Below are positions 5,220 through 6,415 of a stretch of DNA of 6,415 nucleotides, in pieces. The first letter of the stretch is position 1. Each line of letters opens with the position of its first letter. Both the position numbers and the translations under genes were made by a program. This DNA comes from Muribaculaceae bacterium (GTDB lineage Bacteria > Bacteroidota > Bacteroidia > Bacteroidales > Muribaculaceae): positions 1 through 6,415 of the forward strand of contig JAFLTK010000174.1 of NCBI GenBank assembly GCA_022511505.1, in the 5' to 3' direction. Below the pieces are notes generated by a model. The model searched no databases. It worked only from the letters and a program-made list of their open reading frames with translations, and was not told the origin of the DNA.

Positions 5220-6415
5220 TTATTTCTCGCCACGGATAGCGGCGATGCCGGGAAGCACCTTGCCCTCGATAGCCTCGAGGAGGGCGCCGCCACCGGTTGA
5301 AACGTATGAAACCTTGTCGGCCAGACCAAACTTGTTGATGCAGGCAACAGAGTCGCCACCGCCAACGAGCGAGAAGGCGCCGTTTGCAGTAGCCTCAACG
5401 ATAGCGTCGGCGATTGCGCGCGAGCCGGCAGTGAAGTTGTCAAACTCAAACACGCCGGCGGGACCGTTCCAAAGTATGGTCTTGGCGCCCTTGATAGCGT
5501 CGGCAAACAGTTTGCGAGTCTCGGGACCGGCATCCATGCCTTCCCAACCGTCGGGAATTTCCATTACCGAGCAAATCATCTGATTGGCCTCGTTGCTGAA
5601 CTTGTCGCCGGCAACACAGTCGGTGCCGAGAACGAGGTTCACGCCCTTGGCCTTTGCCTTGGCGATGATGTCAAGAGCGAGGTCGAGTTTGTCGTCCTCG
5701 CAGATTGAGGTTCCAATCTTGCCGCCGAGAGCCTTGGCAAATGTGTAGGTCATGCCACCGCAAAGGATGAGGTTGTCTACCTTGTCCATGAGGTTCTCGA
5801 TGATACCGATTTTGGTCGAAACCTTTGAGCCGCCCATGATGGCGGTGAAGGGGCGTTTGATGTCGCTCAGGATGTTGTCGACAGCCTGAACTTCCTTCTC
5901 CATCAGGTAGCCGAGCATCTTGTGGTCGTCGTCAAAGTAGTCGGCGACAACGGCGGTCGAAGCATGGCGACGGTGAGCGGTGCCAAACGCGTCGTTGACA
6001 TAAACGTCGGCGTATGAGGCAAGTGTCTTGGCAAACTCCTGCTGACGGGCTTTCATTTCTTTCTTTGCCTTGTCATACTCAGGGTCCTCCTTGTCGATAC
6101 CAACGGGCTTGCCCTCCTCCTCGGGGTGGAAGCGCAGGTTCTCGAGCAGAAGCACCTGACCGGGCTTGAGCGCCTGAGCCTGAGTTAAAGCATCGGCTGA
6201 GTCGGCTGCAAATTCAACGTCGGTGCCAAGTGCCTGAGCAACAGCGTCCTTAATCTGGGCCAACGACATCTTGGGGTTGACCTTGCCTTTGGGCTTACCC
6301 ATGTGGCTCATGATGATGAGCGAGCCGCCATCGGCAAGAATCTTTTTCAAAGTAGGGAGTGCACCGCGGATGCGGGTATCGTCGGTGATTTTACCGTTCT
6401 CGTCCAAGGGGACAT
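5220..6415 (-). CDS. pgk: Phosphoglycerate kinase, lacking about the first 20 residues (cut by window edge)
   Basis: Pgk transfers phosphate from 1,3-bisphosphoglycerate to ADP, the first ATP-yielding step of lower glycolysis, in the cytoplasm. The frame is open to base 6415 and its first complete codons read V-P-L-D-E-N-G, the segment following the conserved RVDFN of the N-terminal domain. The true start therefore lies outside the window, and the TTG at 6407 is internal. Counting that Leu as 1, visible motifs are SHMGKPKG (34-41), ENLRFHPEEEG (89-99), VNDAFGTAHRRHAST (137-151), GGSKVSTKIG (192-201), CGGMTYTFAKALG (216-228), the hinge region ILWNGPAGVFEF (311-322), the nucleotide-binding GGGDS (349-353), and STGGGALLE (370-378) near the C-terminus. 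The HRRHAS segment has Arg where Ala is common. It ends in TAA, followed by a strong terminator, so it does not read into pyrK unless termination leaks. Confidence 0.97.
   Translation of the reverse strand, partial: VPLDENGKITDDTRIRGALPTLKKILADGGSLIIMSHMGKPKGKVNPKMSLAQIKDAVAQALGTDVEFAADSADALTQAQALKPGQVLLLENLRFHPEEEGKPVGIDKEDPEYDKAKKEMKARQQEFAKTLASYADVYVNDAFGTAHRRHASTAVVADYFDDDHKMLGYLMEKEVQAVDNILSDIKRPFTAIMGGSKVSTKIGIIENLMDKVDNLILCGGMTYTFAKALGGKIGTSICEDDKLDLALDIIAKAKAKGVNLVLGTDCVAGDKFSNEANQMICSVMEIPDGWEGMDAGPETRKLFADAIKGAKTILWNGPAGVFEFDNFTAGSRAIADAIVEATANGAFSLVGGGDSVACINKFGLADKVSYVSTGGGALLEAIEGKVLPGIAAIRGEK

Noticed and set aside
6405..6407. TTG at 6407 as the start codon of pgk
   Set aside because: The frame continues upstream to the window edge as V-P-L, matching the conserved N-terminal segment of Pgk, so this TTG is an internal leucine.
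1..6415. CRISPR array, transposon, tRNA, phage or defence genes
   Set aside because: No regularly spaced repeats, transposase or integrase motifs, tRNA cloverleaf or defence domains are visible. All long genes are recognised housekeeping or hydrolase families.

Overview
The window looks like a core-metabolism stretch of a Bacteroidales chromosome. The evidence is three minus-strand promoters that fit the Bacteroidetes pattern TTTG-N19-20-TAnnTTTGY (one of them with TTTT at -33), weak or absent Shine-Dalgarno sequences, and protein sequences of Bacteroidetes type. A gut or Muribaculaceae-like origin is plausible from the moderately GC-rich coding sequence and the secreted GH2-type hydrolase. 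That is an impression only and was not tested against a database.

All six genes lie on the minus strand, so transcription runs from high to low coordinates. In transcription order: pgk (phosphoglycerate kinase, 5' end cut off by the window) ends at 5220 and is followed by a strong intrinsic terminator (5151-5200). A 134-bp gap containing a 26-bp near-palindrome and a tandem 11-bp direct repeat leads into pyrK-pyrD, a two-gene operon with a 7-bp overlap that encodes the NAD-linked class 1B dihydroorotate dehydrogenase. A hairpin (3343-3380) closes that operon. Next come a single RluA-type pseudouridine synthase gene with its own promoter, a 582-residue phosphoglucomutase/phosphomannomutase with a consensus promoter, and a hairpin region with a degenerate direct repeat (492-642). 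The last gene is the 5' part of a secreted glycoside hydrolase family 2 protein with a consensus promoter, cut off at base 1.

Functionally, pgk (lower glycolysis) and the phosphohexomutase (glucose-1-phosphate/glucose-6-phosphate interconversion) are central carbon enzymes, PyrKD makes orotate for UMP, the pseudouridine synthase modifies RNA, and the GH2 protein probably processes glycans in the periplasm. Each gene or operon has its own promoter or terminator signals, so they appear to be neighbours rather than one pathway unit.

I do not see a mobile element, CRISPR array, tRNA, rRNA or new multi-gene system. No gene-free stretch exceeds about 225 bp. The points most worth a second look are the pyrK upstream region, the repeat and hairpin structure between the mutase and the GH2 gene, the unusual sequence at the truncated end of the GH2 gene, and the start codon of the pseudouridine synthase.
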